The notes beneath the pieces were generated by a model. It saw only the letters and a program-made list of their open reading frames with translations, had not been told where the DNA came from and ran no database searches. A DNA stretch of 64,000 bases from an uncultured Litoreibacter sp. (GTDB lineage: Bacteria; Pseudomonadota; Alphaproteobacteria; Rhodobacterales; Rhodobacteraceae): assembly GCF_947487515.1 (NCBI RefSeq), contig NZ_CANKWO010000002.1:310001-374000 (forward strand), in the 5' to 3' direction. Numbering within the stretch: the stretch's first letter is position 1; each line of letters begins with the position of its first letter. Position numbers and translations under genes: made by a program. This document shows positions 14,693 through 25,611 of this stretch, one piece after another.

Positions 14693-15991
14693 CTAGCCCT
14701 CTTGCTTCTCTACGCGGCACAATATGCCCGCCAGAATTGACACGCCTGCCGCCGCAAAGGAGAACAATGCCCCCATCTTGGCCGCATCTTGAACCGGCCC
14801 TGCGTCGAAGGCCACGGTGGCCACGAACAGCGACACCGTAAAGCCGATCGCCGCCACGAAGCCTATCACTACCAGATCGATGATCCGCATGCCCTGCGGC
14901 AATCCCCATCCAAGCGGGCGCGCCGCAACCCAGCCGAATAGCAAGATACCAACCGGTTTCCCGATCAATAGCCCCGCCAGAACCAGCCAAGTCGCATCCC
15001 CGATGGCGTTGAATTCAACGCCTGCATTCAGCAACCCGAAGAAGAACAAAATGATCTCTACAGGGTGCTTCAGCGCATGCTCAATCTGGTTGAGAAGGTC
15101 GGTCAGATATTGCTCGGCTTCCGAGAAGATACCGAAGGCGCGATCCGCATGCGGAATGGTCGGCACGATAGGCAACAAGCCCAAAGCAGGGTGCAGACCG
15201 CTTTCCGCAAAGCCGTACCAGCTCAGGCAGGCCGCGATCAGATAGGGGACGAAATGCAGTTTTCTGCGCACGAAAGTGGACACAGGGCGCGCTTGGTTTC
15301 CGCGGTCCAGTTTGCGCGGCAGCCAGTTTGCCAGCAAATACACACCAATAGCGGCACCAGCCGACAGAAGCAGCCATTCCGGAGCCAATTCGCCCGACGG
15401 GTAGAAAATCGCCAGAATGATCAAGCCGGCCGCGTCATCAGCAATCGCCAACAGCAACAAGAAACGCACCGCAGGGTGCCCTGCACCGAAGACCATCCGG
15501 CCCACGAGGTAGCTGAATGCAATGTCAGTCGCGGTGGGGATCGCCCAGCCATTTGCCACAGCATTATACGTCTCGGAGCCCATGAACCACGCCAGAACTA
15601 GGTAGACACCGATGGGGCCAAACATACCGCCAGCCGTTGCGAACAAGGGCGTTGCAGCCTTCTTGCCGCGCAGGGAGCCGTTCTTGAGAATCACTGCTTC
15701 CCACACCTCTTTCGCCGCAATCGCGAAGAACAGGGCCATCAGGACGTCATTTACAAGGTAATGTAGGCTCAGCACTTTGGTGACGTCGCCGACTTCGTAT
15801 TTGTCATAGCCCTCGCCGTAGGTCTTGGCCCAGTAGGAATAGTCCAAGCCAACCCAGTCGTTGAACCACAACGGGTATTCTACAAAATGATGGTAGGCAT
15901 GGGGATCAGTGTTCGCCCAAACCAGCGCAATCAGCGCGCCAATGATCAGCAACAGCGAGTAGTTGGTGACAAAATTCCAGACGCGATACAT
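14693..15991 (-). CDS. nhaA: Na+/H+ antiporter NhaA
   Basis: 432 aa with about 11-12 membrane segments. Sequence blocks such as LHYLVNDVLMALFFAIAAKE, GWAIPTATDIAFSYLVG and LLLLAIADDAAGLIILAIFY hold the paired Asp of the ion site (ADDAAG). It exchanges sodium for protons, consistent with a marine lifestyle. It stands alone, and no NhaR regulator is nearby. Confidence 0.95.
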   Translation of the reverse strand: MYRVWNFVTNYSLLLIIGALIALVWANTDPHAYHHFVEYPLWFNDWVGLDYSYWAKTYGEGYDKYEVGDVTKVLSLHYLVNDVLMALFFAIAAKEVWEAVILKNGSLRGKKAATPLFATAGGMFGPIGVYLVLAWFMGSETYNAVANGWAIPTATDIAFSYLVGRMVFGAGHPAVRFLLLLAIADDAAGLIILAIFYPSGELAPEWLLLSAGAAIGVYLLANWLPRKLDRGNQARPVSTFVRRKLHFVPYLIAACLSWYGFAESGLHPALGLLPIVPTIPHADRAFGIFSEAEQYLTDLLNQIEHALKHPVEIILFFFGLLNAGVEFNAIGDATWLVLAGLLIGKPVGILLFGWVAARPLGWGLPQGMRIIDLVVIGFVAAIGFTVSLFVATVAFDAGPVQDAAKMGALFSFAAAGVSILAGILCRVEKQEG

Positions 15992-16069
15992 GCCGCTCCC
16001 CCGTTTGATTGTTTTGTTAGGAGTTAACTTAATCCGAGCGAGGGGGCAATCAAGTCAATGAGGTTGATT

Positions 16070-17092
16070 TCACGCAATCATATTCCAAGCCAATCCGGCG
16101 GCGACACTGCCAATGAAGGCAAAGCCAAGATAGGCCGCAAAAACCCTTGGCTTGACCAAAGCCCAAACCGCGATGGCCGCAGGAATACAGCTGACACCAC
16201 CCGCCAGCATAAACGACATTGCGGCCCCGTTGCTCATCCCTTGCGTTAGCAGAGCATCCACCAAAGGCACCGCAGCATACCCGTTCAGATAAGCCGGCGC
16301 GCCCACAAGTGCCCCCAGCAAAATCGGCCCGATGCCAGTTCCCCCAAGAACCGAGGACACCATGCTCGCAGGTACATATTGCAGCATTATGTTTTCCAGC
16401 AAATAGGCCAGAAACAGCCATTTCGCGAGGAAAGCGAGGTTTTCCAGCGCCGACGTTCTAAACACCTGCACCCGCGCCGCATCTTGCCAGAAACGCCAGT
16501 TCGGCTTGCCTTTGAACGGAGAGCCACAACCGCATCCACCCTGCGCCACCTCTCGCAACGGGTCCGCAAAAAGCGCTGTAGTCGACAAGATCATCGTGGC
16601 GAACCCGCCAAACAACCCCAAACCAATTGCCGAAAGTGTTTTTGCCACCGCAAAGTCAAATCCCAGTGTTCCGGACGTGATCAGGAACATCGCCGGATCC
16701 ATCAAGGGGGACGCGAGCCAGAATGCCATCACGGCCGAAAGCGGCACCCCCGCAGCCAAAAGCGCGGCAATAAAGGGGATGACCTCACACGAGCAAAACG
16801 GGGCTAGCCCTCCTAGGGCAGCCGCCAGAAAAATCATGCGCGTCTCGCGGCCCTTGAAGGCTTCGGCAACGACCGCCTCCGCCCCCGTGGCCTTTAAGTA
16901 GCCAATCGCCAAAACCGCGCAAATGATGAAGATTGCTGTATGCCCCATGGCCCCAAATGTGCCGGTCAGGATTGGCAGGCTCTGCGGCGGATCAAGCACA
17001 AACACCAGCGCAAGGATGAATGCGCTCACGATCCAGACTTTCGGGAGACGCCCCCAAAGTGCTGGTCGCGGGGTTTGGGTAAGATCAGCCAT
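16070..17092 (-). CDS. Two-domain permease of the ArsP/DUF318 (SO_0444) family
   Basis: 340 aa with about 8-10 membrane segments. The family hallmark FCSCEVIPF (about residues 98-106) and the matching second-half block GGVSCIP are both present, as is a cytosolic GGCGCG cluster. Members export organoarsenicals or copper/zinc. It overlaps an ArsR-family gene by 8 nt, supporting metal- or arsenic-responsive expression. The substrate cannot be fixed from sequence. Confidence 0.88.
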   Translation of the reverse strand: MADLTQTPRPALWGRLPKVWIVSAFILALVFVLDPPQSLPILTGTFGAMGHTAIFIICAVLAIGYLKATGAEAVVAEAFKGRETRMIFLAAALGGLAPFCSCEVIPFIAALLAAGVPLSAVMAFWLASPLMDPAMFLITSGTLGFDFAVAKTLSAIGLGLFGGFATMILSTTALFADPLREVAQGGCGCGSPFKGKPNWRFWQDAARVQVFRTSALENLAFLAKWLFLAYLLENIMLQYVPASMVSSVLGGTGIGPILLGALVGAPAYLNGYAAVPLVDALLTQGMSNGAAMSFMLAGGVSCIPAAIAVWALVKPRVFAAYLGFAFIGSVAAGLAWNMIA

Positions 17093-17417
17093 GTTGATGC
17101 CCCTCGAGGTCAGCGCAGCATTCGGCCAACAAAAAGTCGTTCAGCCGCTTGAAGGTCGCATAATCCGCCACGGCGCAGATGGTGGAACGCCCCTGTTTGG
17201 TCTGTTTGATCAGCCCCGCCTGTGCCAAAATTTTCAGGTGGTGGGTCAGGTTGGCGCCGCTCAAGTCGGTGGCGGCCCCTAAGGCTCCGATGTTCATTCC
17301 CTTGTCCCCTGCCCGCGTTAGCCTACGCAGCAGGGACAAGCGCTGTTCGGACCCAAGGGCCGCGTAAGCGCTGGCCGCTTGAACAAGAGATAGATTCGGG
17401 TCATCAAATGTTTTCAT
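17085..17417 (-). CDS. ArsR-family transcriptional repressor
   Basis: About 110 aa from the ATG at 17417; an upstream in-frame ATG at 17450 would place the operator-like repeat inside the gene. The winged HTH core contains LGSEQRLSLLRRL and LSGANLTHHLKIL. A C-terminal Cys pair and His residues (LAECCADLEGHQHG) could bind metal. It is followed by the permease it probably controls, and is divergent from a UDG-like gene. Confidence 0.88.
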   Translation of the reverse strand: MKTFDDPNLSLVQAASAYAALGSEQRLSLLRRLTRAGDKGMNIGALGAATDLSGANLTHHLKILAQAGLIKQTKQGRSTICAVADYATFKRLNDFLLAECCADLEGHQHG

Positions 17418-17419
17418 AT

Positions 17420-17435
17420 TTCTAGTTTTATAGAA
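17420..17435. promoter_or_regulatory. operator-like inverted repeat for the ArsR-type repressor
   Basis: TTCTA-GTTTTA-TAGAA lies directly before the repressor start in an A/T-rich stretch. Size and position fit an ArsR-family operator with autoregulation of the repressor-permease pair. Inference from position only. Confidence 0.5.
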
Positions 17436-17469
17436 TAATAAAACATTCACAATCTTTTTCTACACCTCT

Positions 17470-18078
17470 ATGGTCACGGGCATGCCAATTGCCGCCCTCA
17501 AAAAAGACCTAGCCCGCTGCGACATCTGCAAAGATCGTTTCAAGGCGACGCATAGCAATCATGCGCCCCGCCCCGTGGTTTGGTTCGAAAAATCCGCACG
17601 TCTGCTTGTTGCCGGACAGGCACCAGGGGCGCGGGTTCACGAAAGCGGCAAACCCTTCACGGACCCGTCGGGCGACCGTTTGCGCGATTGGATGGGCGTG
17701 ACCGAAAGCGAATTCTATGACGTCACCCGCATTGCAATCCTGCCAATGGCGTTCTGCTTTCCGGGGTATAACGACAAAGGGTCCGACCTTCCGCCGCCGC
17801 CTCAATGTGCCAAAACATGGCGGGCGCCGATCCTCGCACAACTCCCCAACATCCGCCTCACGTTGCTCATCGGCAGCTACGCGCAAAAGTACCACTTGGG
17901 CAAAACCGCGACCACTGTGACCAACACAGTGGCCAATTGGCGCGACCATGGGCCTGACATTATCCCCTTGCCGCATCCCTCGTGGCGCAATACCGCTTGG
18001 ATCAAACGAAACCCGTGGTTCGAGGCGGACCTTCTGCCCGCCCTCAAATCCCGCGTGAAAGAGGCGCTTGCCCTATGA
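17470..18078 (+). CDS. Uracil-DNA glycosylase superfamily protein
   Basis: 202 aa (or 198 from the ATG at 17482). It has the superfamily landmarks GQAPGARVHESGKPFTDPSG (about 50-69, motif 1) and LPHPSWRN (about 173-180, motif 2 with the His). An N-terminal CDICKDRF motif has two Cys but not the four needed for an Fe-S cluster. It probably excises damaged bases or acts on a related substrate. It overlaps the next gene by ATGA. Confidence 0.82.
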   Translation: MVTGMPIAALKKDLARCDICKDRFKATHSNHAPRPVVWFEKSARLLVAGQAPGARVHESGKPFTDPSGDRLRDWMGVTESEFYDVTRIAILPMAFCFPGYNDKGSDLPPPPQCAKTWRAPILAQLPNIRLTLLIGSYAQKYHLGKTATTVTNTVANWRDHGPDIIPLPHPSWRNTAWIKRNPWFEADLLPALKSRVKEALAL

Positions 18079-18854
18079 CGACACCGCTTGACCAAGCCCA
18101 TGCTGTGATGGACGCAGCCCCCGAAGACGATGCCGCCCGCCTGCGTTTCTATGAGCGCATGGGCGATTCAGAGCTGTTCTTGCTGCTAGAAGCCGAACCA
18201 GATGGCGACCAAATCGCCCCGCATGTCTTCGAGGTTGAAGGTGCTTCCTACATTCTGGCGTTTGACCGCGAGGAGCGGCTATCCGAATTCGCCGAAGGCT
18301 CCGCACCTTATGTGGGGCTATCGGGTCGTGCGCTGGCACAGATGATTGCAGGGAAGAACCATGGGCTAGGCGTGAACCTCGGGGTTGCGCCTTCGTCGAT
18401 CCTGCTCCCGCCTTCGGCTGTGGATTGGCTGCATGAAACCCTATCCCACGCGCCCGCCGAGACTTCCGACACACCGACCGAGATCACCCCGCCCAAAGGC
18501 CTGCCCGACAGCCTTGTCACGGCCATCGACACAAAGCTGACGACCGCAGCCGGACTTGCCCAATGCGCCTATCTAGCAGGGGTGACCTACGCCAGCGGAC
18601 AGCGATCGCACATCTTGGCCTTTGTTGGCGCAGACCCCGCCGCCAAGGATGCATTGGCCCGCGCGGCGAATGAAGCATTGGTGTTTTCCGGCATCGAGGC
18701 CGGCGCGTTGGATGTGGCGTTCTTTGATGCAAGCCACCCGATTGTGGGCGCATTGGACAGCCAAGCTTTGCGGTTTGACCTTCCGCAACCTATTCAGCCC
18801 GCAGAGCGCCCCGCGCCTGGTAGCGACCCCGAAAAGCCGCCAAAGCTGATCTAG
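18075..18854 (+). CDS. SseB-like domain protein
   Basis: 259 aa, translationally coupled to the UDG-like gene (ATGA overlap). The N-terminal half resembles the SseB domain: an FYERMGDSELFLLLE start, then VFEVEGASYILAFDREERL and YVGLSGRALAQMI. The C-terminal half has a second alpha/beta region of the SseB C-terminal type. The biochemical role of these domains is unclear. It is convergent with ghrA, one base apart. Confidence 0.72.
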   Translation: MTTPLDQAHAVMDAAPEDDAARLRFYERMGDSELFLLLEAEPDGDQIAPHVFEVEGASYILAFDREERLSEFAEGSAPYVGLSGRALAQMIAGKNHGLGVNLGVAPSSILLPPSAVDWLHETLSHAPAETSDTPTEITPPKGLPDSLVTAIDTKLTTAAGLAQCAYLAGVTYASGQRSHILAFVGADPAAKDALARAANEALVFSGIEAGALDVAFFDASHPIVGALDSQALRFDLPQPIQPAERPAPGSDPEKPPKLI

Positions 18855-18855
18855 G

Positions 18856-19788
18856 CTAATATCCCGCAGCGCGATCCACGACGTGCAAGAACGGTTTGCC
18901 CGCCTCCCCCCGCACGACATTTCGCGCAATGACTTGCGACGCTGTGGTGGCTTTGGTTTCGGCCGCTATATGTGGGGTGACGGTCACCAATGGATGCGCC
19001 CAAAACGGGTGCGTTGCGGGCAGCGGCTCGATGCGGAACACATCCAAGGTGGCATGCGCCAACTGCCCACTGTCCAATGCCGCAATCAACGCCTCGTCAT
19101 CGATCAACGGGCCGCGTCCGGGGTTCAACACATATCCGCCGCGGGCCATCAACGCCATGCGCTCCGCATCTAGGACATTTTCTGTTTCAGGGGTGTCAGG
19201 CAACAAAAGCGCCACGATATCCGCGCCTTCTATCGCCGCATCCAGTCCAGAGCCCCCGTGATGGCAGGTCACCCCATCAACCTGTTTGGCCCTGCGCGCC
19301 CAGCCGTGTACGTCAAAATTCAACGCGGCCAAGGCTTGCCCGCAGGCGGCGCCCAAAGCTCCCATACCCAAGATGCAAACTTTGCGGTCCCGTGCCAAAG
19401 GAGCAGCAAACCCCAGTCGCCAATTGCCGTCTTGCTGCGTCAAAAACTGGTCAATCCCGAGATGGTAGCGCAGCGTATGGCCGGTCACCCATTCCACCAT
19501 GCTTTCGGTTAGCCCGTGGTCTACCATCCGGCACAACGGGGCCGTGATCGTCGAGTTGCCCACCATGGTTTCAACGCCAGCCCAAAGGCTCAGAACGGCC
19601 TTGAGTTTGGTATAGGGGGTGAAGTCCGTCACCGGCCCGTTGGGCGCGTAAACGATGTAGTCCACCTCGACGGGGTCATGCTCGGTACTCAGGGTCACGT
19701 CGATTCCGCTGTCACGAAATGCCGACCGCAAAGGCAATTCATACTCGGCCCAACGTTCCGCCTCAGCTGCGAATAATACGTTTACCAC
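18856..19788 (-). CDS. ghrA: Glyoxylate/hydroxypyruvate reductase A-like dehydrogenase
   Basis: 310 aa D-isomer-specific 2-hydroxyacid dehydrogenase. The NAD(P) motif GMGALGAACGQALAAL is near residue 140. Catalytic blocks NPGRGPLIDDEAL, DVFRIEPLP and HPLVTVTPHIAAET (with the catalytic His) follow. GhrA reduces glyoxylate and hydroxypyruvate. It ends the leftward block just after rodA (6 nt), possibly by chance rather than function. Confidence 0.88.
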   Translation of the reverse strand: MVNVLFAAEAERWAEYELPLRSAFRDSGIDVTLSTEHDPVEVDYIVYAPNGPVTDFTPYTKLKAVLSLWAGVETMVGNSTITAPLCRMVDHGLTESMVEWVTGHTLRYHLGIDQFLTQQDGNWRLGFAAPLARDRKVCILGMGALGAACGQALAALNFDVHGWARRAKQVDGVTCHHGGSGLDAAIEGADIVALLLPDTPETENVLDAERMALMARGGYVLNPGRGPLIDDEALIAALDSGQLAHATLDVFRIEPLPATHPFWAHPLVTVTPHIAAETKATTASQVIARNVVRGEAGKPFLHVVDRAAGY

Positions 19789-19794
19789 TCTAAG

Positions 19795-20934
19795 CTACCT
19801 CGGCCTGTGAACATGGGCACTTTGCATCAGTCCGAACGCCAAAAGCAAAACAATCATCGCAGAGCCGCCATAGCTTACCATTGGCAAGGGGACCCCAACC
19901 ACAGGGGCCAGCCCCATGACCATCGACATATTCACAGCGAAGAACAAAAAGAAGGTCAAGCCGATGCCCATGGTCAGCAGTGACGCGAAGCGGTTCTTGT
20001 TGCTCAGGGCCGAAATGACGCAAAAAACCAGCACCAGCACGTAGAGGCTCAGCAAGGAGATGCCGCCGATAAATCCGAATTCCTCGGCCAAGGTGGTGAA
20101 GATAAAGTCGGTGTGTTTCTCGGGCAGGAAGTTCAGGCGGCTTTGGGTGCCTTGCATATACCCGCGTCCGGTCCAGCCCCCCGACCCCAAGGCGATTTTG
20201 GACTGGGTGATGTGATACCCCGCGCCCAAAGGATCAGAGGCAGGGTCAATAAAAGTATCAATACGGCGGTATTGGTAATCCTTAAGCAGCTGCCACGTCG
20301 TGCCACGGCTCTCGAACACGGCGCTCACAAGCCCCGCAGCGCCGCCAATGACGGCGGCAAAATAGGCCCAGTGAACCCCCGCCAAAAACATGATGCCTCC
20401 GCCACCAAAGGCCAGCAGCAGCGATGTGCCAAGATCCGGTTGGCGCAGGGTCAGATACATTGGCAAGGCGATGATCACTACGGGGATTATCACCCAAATC
20501 GGGCGCGAAATCTTCTTTATGTCGACCCAATCATAATAGGCCGCCAAGAACATGATCAGGGTGATTTTGGTCAACTCGGAGGGTTGCAACCGCATGAACC
20601 CAAGGTCGATCCAACGCTGGGCCCCCATGCCCGTCGCCCCGAAGAACTCCACCGCAAGCAGCAACAGCACAGACAGGCCATAGGCCACCCCCGCGATGTT
20701 GCGCAGAAACCAGACGGGTACCATCGCCACGCAGATCATCAAAAACATGCCAACGGCGAACCGCTTCATCTGTGGTTCGGCCCAAGGCGACATGGAGCCG
20801 CCCGCAACCGAATACAGCATCAAAAAGCCAACACTGGCGATGGCGGACAAAAGTACGATCACCGGCCAGTTCAGATGCAAGACCTTCGAGAACCCGCTGG
20901 GCACCGACTTTACGTTATAGGCCAGATAGCTCAT
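19795..20934 (-). CDS. rodA: Rod-shape determining peptidoglycan glycosyltransferase RodA
   Basis: 379 aa SEDS protein with about 10 membrane segments. FGATGMGAQRWIDLGFMRLQPSE holds the family block, and FTTLAEEFGFIGG and GVPLPMVSYGGSAM are near the end. It polymerises glycan strands for lateral wall growth with PBP2, whose gene overlaps it by 4 nt upstream. Confidence 0.96.
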   Translation of the reverse strand: MSYLAYNVKSVPSGFSKVLHLNWPVIVLLSAIASVGFLMLYSVAGGSMSPWAEPQMKRFAVGMFLMICVAMVPVWFLRNIAGVAYGLSVLLLLAVEFFGATGMGAQRWIDLGFMRLQPSELTKITLIMFLAAYYDWVDIKKISRPIWVIIPVVIIALPMYLTLRQPDLGTSLLLAFGGGGIMFLAGVHWAYFAAVIGGAAGLVSAVFESRGTTWQLLKDYQYRRIDTFIDPASDPLGAGYHITQSKIALGSGGWTGRGYMQGTQSRLNFLPEKHTDFIFTTLAEEFGFIGGISLLSLYVLVLVFCVISALSNKNRFASLLTMGIGLTFFLFFAVNMSMVMGLAPVVGVPLPMVSYGGSAMIVLLLAFGLMQSAHVHRPR

Positions 20935-22874
20935 GCCTGTGTCTCCGGCGGGCGCGGGTCATCAGGGTCCCAGATGTTCAGCTTGCCGAGTGAGGACCGG
21001 ATACGCCCGCGTTGCGAACTTGGGTAGGCCGACAAAGGCGGCATTCCGTCAACCTGCGCCGCCAGCATTATGTCGCGGGCGATCGGGGCGGCGGCGGTCG
21101 AGCCGCCTCCTCCGTGCTCCACAACCACTGCGACTGCATATTTTGGCGCATCCGCCGGAGCATAGCCCACATAAAGCGCATGATCGCGGCGTTCCCACGG
21201 CAAATCCGAGTTCCGAAAGACGCCCCGCGCACGTTCTGCCTTGGTGATGTTGCGCACTTGGCTGGTGCCGGTTTTGCCCGCCATGCGCAAGGATTTGTCG
21301 ACGATACGTGTCGCAGCCCCCGTGCCGCCTCCCTCGTTGGCCACGGCGAACATGCCTCCGCGCACCTGACGCAGCATCTCTTCGTCCAGTCCCAACGGCT
21401 CGCCACCTTCCAGAGGGGTTTCCACCCCATCTACCGATTTCACCAGCCGCGGCGTCACAGAGCGCCCCGTGGCAATCCGCGCCGTCATCACCGCCAGTTG
21501 CAGCGGAGAGGCAAGCACGAACCCCTGCCCGATTGATGCGTTCAGGCTGTCCCCAATGACCCAGTCCTTGTCGCGGTTTTCCTTTTTCCACGCCTTTGTC
21601 GGCATCAGGCCGCCAGCCACCGCCGACATGGGCACATCATGGCGCATTCCCAAGCCTAGTCTGCGTGCCATTGCCGAGATATTCTCGATGCCCACGCGCT
21701 GCGCCAGCTCGTAGTAGTAAACGTCACATGATTGCTTAAGCGAGTCGCGCAGATTCATCCGCCCATGCCCACCTCGCTTCCAGCAGTGGAACCGGCGGCT
21801 GGCAAGTTCGGTGTATCCACCGCAACGAATCTTCTCATCAGGGGCGATCACCCCCGCCTCAAGCCCCGCCAGTGCGGTCACCATCTTGAATGTTGACCCC
21901 GGAGGGTAAGTTCCCTGCACCGCTTTGTTGGCCAGAGGGCGGTACTTGTTGCCGGTCAATTCGCCGTAATCCTTGACCGAAATTCCGCGCACAAACAGGT
22001 TCGGGTCAAACGCCGGCGCAGAACCGATGGACACCAGATCACCGGTTTCAACATCGATGACCACTGCCGCCGCACTTTCGCCCGCCAGCCGCGCCTGCAC
22101 AAAGTTTTGCAGGCGCGTGTCGATCGTCAGCTGAACATTCGCACCCTTCTGGCTTTCGTCACGCCCCAATTCGCGCATCACTCGGCCGATGGCATTGACC
22201 TCGACACGCTTGGTGCCAGCCTTGCCACGCAACGCCCGCTCCAGCTTGTTTTCCGAGCCGGTTTTCCCAATTTGGAACTTCGGAATTTGCAGCAAGGGGT
22301 CTTTGTCATCAATGCGGCTCAGGTCATAGTCGCTGACAGGGCCCACGTAACCTACGATATGGGCGTAATCGGCGCCGCGGGGGTATGTGCGGCTAAGCCC
22401 GACCTCAGGGGTGATCCCTGGCAAGGCGGGCGCGTTTACCGCGACTTGGCTCAGGTCTTCCCACGACAGCCGATCCGCAATGGTCACCGGCACAAGGCGC
22501 GACCGCTTCCGAAGCTCTTCTCGGGCGTGGTCCATGTCTTCGCGAGTCATCGGGATAAGCCGCGCAATTGCTTGGAGAACCGCTTCCGGGTCGTCGACCT
22601 CATCGCGCACCAAAGTGACGCGGTAGTTTTGCTCATTGCCCGCCAGCATCAAACCATTTCGGTCAAATATCTGCCCGCGCGCAGGGGGCAACAGGCGGAT
22701 GTTGATCCGGTTTTCTTCGGCCAGCAGTCGGAATTGGTCGGCTTGGTTCACCTGCAAATGACGCATGCGCAAGGCCAGAATGCCGGTCATCACCGACATG
22801 CCGCCCCCCAAGATCAAACCCCGACGACTAAGGATCGACGCACTTTCCTCGACGTCTTTGGCAGAGCGCTTCAT
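20931..22874 (-). CDS. mrdA: Penicillin-binding protein 2 (elongation transpeptidase)
   Basis: 647 aa with one N-terminal membrane segment (about 17-35). The transpeptidase motifs are present: SxxK in YPPGSTFKM (about 335), SxN in LKQSCD (about 388; Cys in place of Asn), and KTG in RMAGKTGTSQ (about 548). It cross-links peptidoglycan in the elongasome. It overlaps mreD and rodA by 4 nt, forming a translationally coupled series. Confidence 0.96.
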   Translation of the reverse strand: MKRSAKDVEESASILSRRGLILGGGMSVMTGILALRMRHLQVNQADQFRLLAEENRINIRLLPPARGQIFDRNGLMLAGNEQNYRVTLVRDEVDDPEAVLQAIARLIPMTREDMDHAREELRKRSRLVPVTIADRLSWEDLSQVAVNAPALPGITPEVGLSRTYPRGADYAHIVGYVGPVSDYDLSRIDDKDPLLQIPKFQIGKTGSENKLERALRGKAGTKRVEVNAIGRVMRELGRDESQKGANVQLTIDTRLQNFVQARLAGESAAAVVIDVETGDLVSIGSAPAFDPNLFVRGISVKDYGELTGNKYRPLANKAVQGTYPPGSTFKMVTALAGLEAGVIAPDEKIRCGGYTELASRRFHCWKRGGHGRMNLRDSLKQSCDVYYYELAQRVGIENISAMARRLGLGMRHDVPMSAVAGGLMPTKAWKKENRDKDWVIGDSLNASIGQGFVLASPLQLAVMTARIATGRSVTPRLVKSVDGVETPLEGGEPLGLDEEMLRQVRGGMFAVANEGGGTGAATRIVDKSLRMAGKTGTSQVRNITKAERARGVFRNSDLPWERRDHALYVGYAPADAPKYAVAVVVEHGGGGSTAAAPIARDIMLAAQVDGMPPLSAYPSSQRGRIRSSLGKLNIWDPDDPRPPETQA

Positions 22875-23470
22875 CCGATAACCCCGTCGCTGTCCAACTC
22901 GCGGGCGCTGGCCCGTCTGACGCGCAATATAAAGTGGACGAGCGCAATCACAAAGGGGTAGGCAACCGCGGTCGTCAAAATGTGAAGAACGCTCACCCCG
23001 ACGCTGGGGTGCGGCACCGCGAACACAAGGTAAAACACGCTGTTGGCAAGAACGGTCGCAGCAAAGGTGCCGATGACCATGGCCACCTCAAGCGGGACGG
23101 AAATCTCGGCTCCGGTGTTGCTTTGCCGTCGCAAGAATTCATACGCCAGCAATGACACCGCAGCCCAAAGTCCCAAGGGGCGCAAGAACAGTACATCCGC
23201 CAAAAGATGGACCAACACAATCAACACAACAGGGGCCCATCGCGGCCGTCGAAACAAGAAGGCCGCTGTCAGGCAAAACAGCAGATCAGGGCCGGGAAGG
23301 TTGAAGTAACTGCCCCCCTCGCGGGTCAGCTCGCCGGTTTCGGGGTCCAGAAGCTGAACTGCCGCCGGTGCCGTGTTCAGGGGCAATAGCTGGCCGAATA
23401 TGACGATCGCGCTGACCACCAAAAATAACACTCGGAACTGGAAACGCCGCCATGTGATCGGGTCAACCAT
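22871..23470 (-). CDS. mreD: Rod-shape determining protein MreD
   Basis: About 199 aa from the ATG at 23470 (MVDPITWRR), which overlaps the mreC stop by 8 nt; an upstream in-frame start exists at 23515. It has five or six membrane segments and the NLPGPDLLFCLTAAF and LRPLGLWAAVSLLAYEF blocks seen in alphaproteobacterial MreD. It is a membrane partner of MreC in the elongasome. Confidence 0.9.
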   Translation of the reverse strand: MVDPITWRRFQFRVLFLVVSAIVIFGQLLPLNTAPAAVQLLDPETGELTREGGSYFNLPGPDLLFCLTAAFLFRRPRWAPVVLIVLVHLLADVLFLRPLGLWAAVSLLAYEFLRRQSNTGAEISVPLEVAMVIGTFAATVLANSVFYLVFAVPHPSVGVSVLHILTTAVAYPFVIALVHFILRVRRASARELDSDGVIG

Positions 23471-24371
23471 CGGTGCTCTCCGCGGCACCGTCTTGATCGT
23501 TTGCTGGGGGCTCATCTGCTGAAATCAAACCACCCGTGGTGCCAATTACCGCCGAATGCGGTGTCCGCAGAACGCGCAGGAACTCCAGCCGGCCATAGTC
23601 TGCCGCCAGCTTGACGCGCAGACGCCGGTCTGACCCCAAGGCGATCTGCCCGATCAAAATATCTGCGGGAAACACCTTGCCGTCCCCCGAGGTGACCACA
23701 CGGTCCCCTGGGCGCACATCCTCGATGTTTTCAACAATATCGACCGGTGGCGCGAGGGTGTTATCCCCCACAAGCAGCGCCTTTTGACCCGAAGGCTGGA
23801 TTGTCACCGGTACGCGGCTGCTGGTGTCGGTCAGCAATATCACCCGAGAGGTTTTGTTGCCCACACCGGCAATCCGGCCCACCAACCCCAAGCCGTCCAT
23901 GGTGGCCCAGCCGTCTTGGATGCCGTCACGCGCGCCGACATTCAGCAGCACCGATCGCCGAAACGGAGAGCCATTGTCCGTCAAAACCACACCCGTCACA
24001 AACGTGAGCTGCGCATTCAGCCGAACTTTGTTCAGGTCCAGCAATCGCGCGTTTTCCTGCTCCAGCTGAATAGCGGCTTCACGCCATGACTTCATCTGCT
24101 GCAGCTCACGGCGCAACTCTTGATTTTGCTCATAGATTCGGGCGTAGGACTGGAAATCGTCGAACATGCGGCTCACGCGGGTGACGGGCACCAAGGCCCA
24201 GTCAAACGATGGCACAACCTTATCGACCAAATTGGATCGGAACCGCTCTACCCGTGGGTTGTCGATGCGCCACAACCCGAAAATCGCAAGCAAGACAACG
24301 ACCATGATCCCGATCAGAACCCGTCTGACGGGGCGGCCGTAATCTTCTTGTCCGCGTCTATCAATCGCCAT
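23463..24371 (-). CDS. mreC: Rod-shape determining protein MreC
   Basis: 302 aa with one membrane segment (about 19-36), then a coiled coil (about 75-110, rich in Glu/Gln/Leu) and the periplasmic beta domain. Blocks such as VVLTDNGSPFRRSVLLNVG and RVILLTDTSSRVPV are typical. MreC bridges the MreB filament and periplasmic synthases. It follows mreB by 45 nt. Confidence 0.95.
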   Translation of the reverse strand: MAIDRRGQEDYGRPVRRVLIGIMVVVLLAIFGLWRIDNPRVERFRSNLVDKVVPSFDWALVPVTRVSRMFDDFQSYARIYEQNQELRRELQQMKSWREAAIQLEQENARLLDLNKVRLNAQLTFVTGVVLTDNGSPFRRSVLLNVGARDGIQDGWATMDGLGLVGRIAGVGNKTSRVILLTDTSSRVPVTIQPSGQKALLVGDNTLAPPVDIVENIEDVRPGDRVVTSGDGKVFPADILIGQIALGSDRRLRVKLAADYGRLEFLRVLRTPHSAVIGTTGGLISADEPPANDQDGAAESTDG

Positions 24372-24416
24372 GAGGTTCGTCCAAGCTGCCGCGGGCTGCT
24401 GCTCAGCCCGATAGGG

Positions 24417-25469
<1,053 letters not shown>

Positions 25470-25611
25470 CTAAGCGTTCAGAAAGTCCTGCCGACTCAGT
25501 CGCCCACAGGGAAGGTATTGGACTTATAGGCGGGCCGCGCGCGCGATGAAAGGTATCCGCCACGCGATATCAGCACTATTCCGCCTCTAATTAGCAGGTT
25601 AGAAGCGCTGC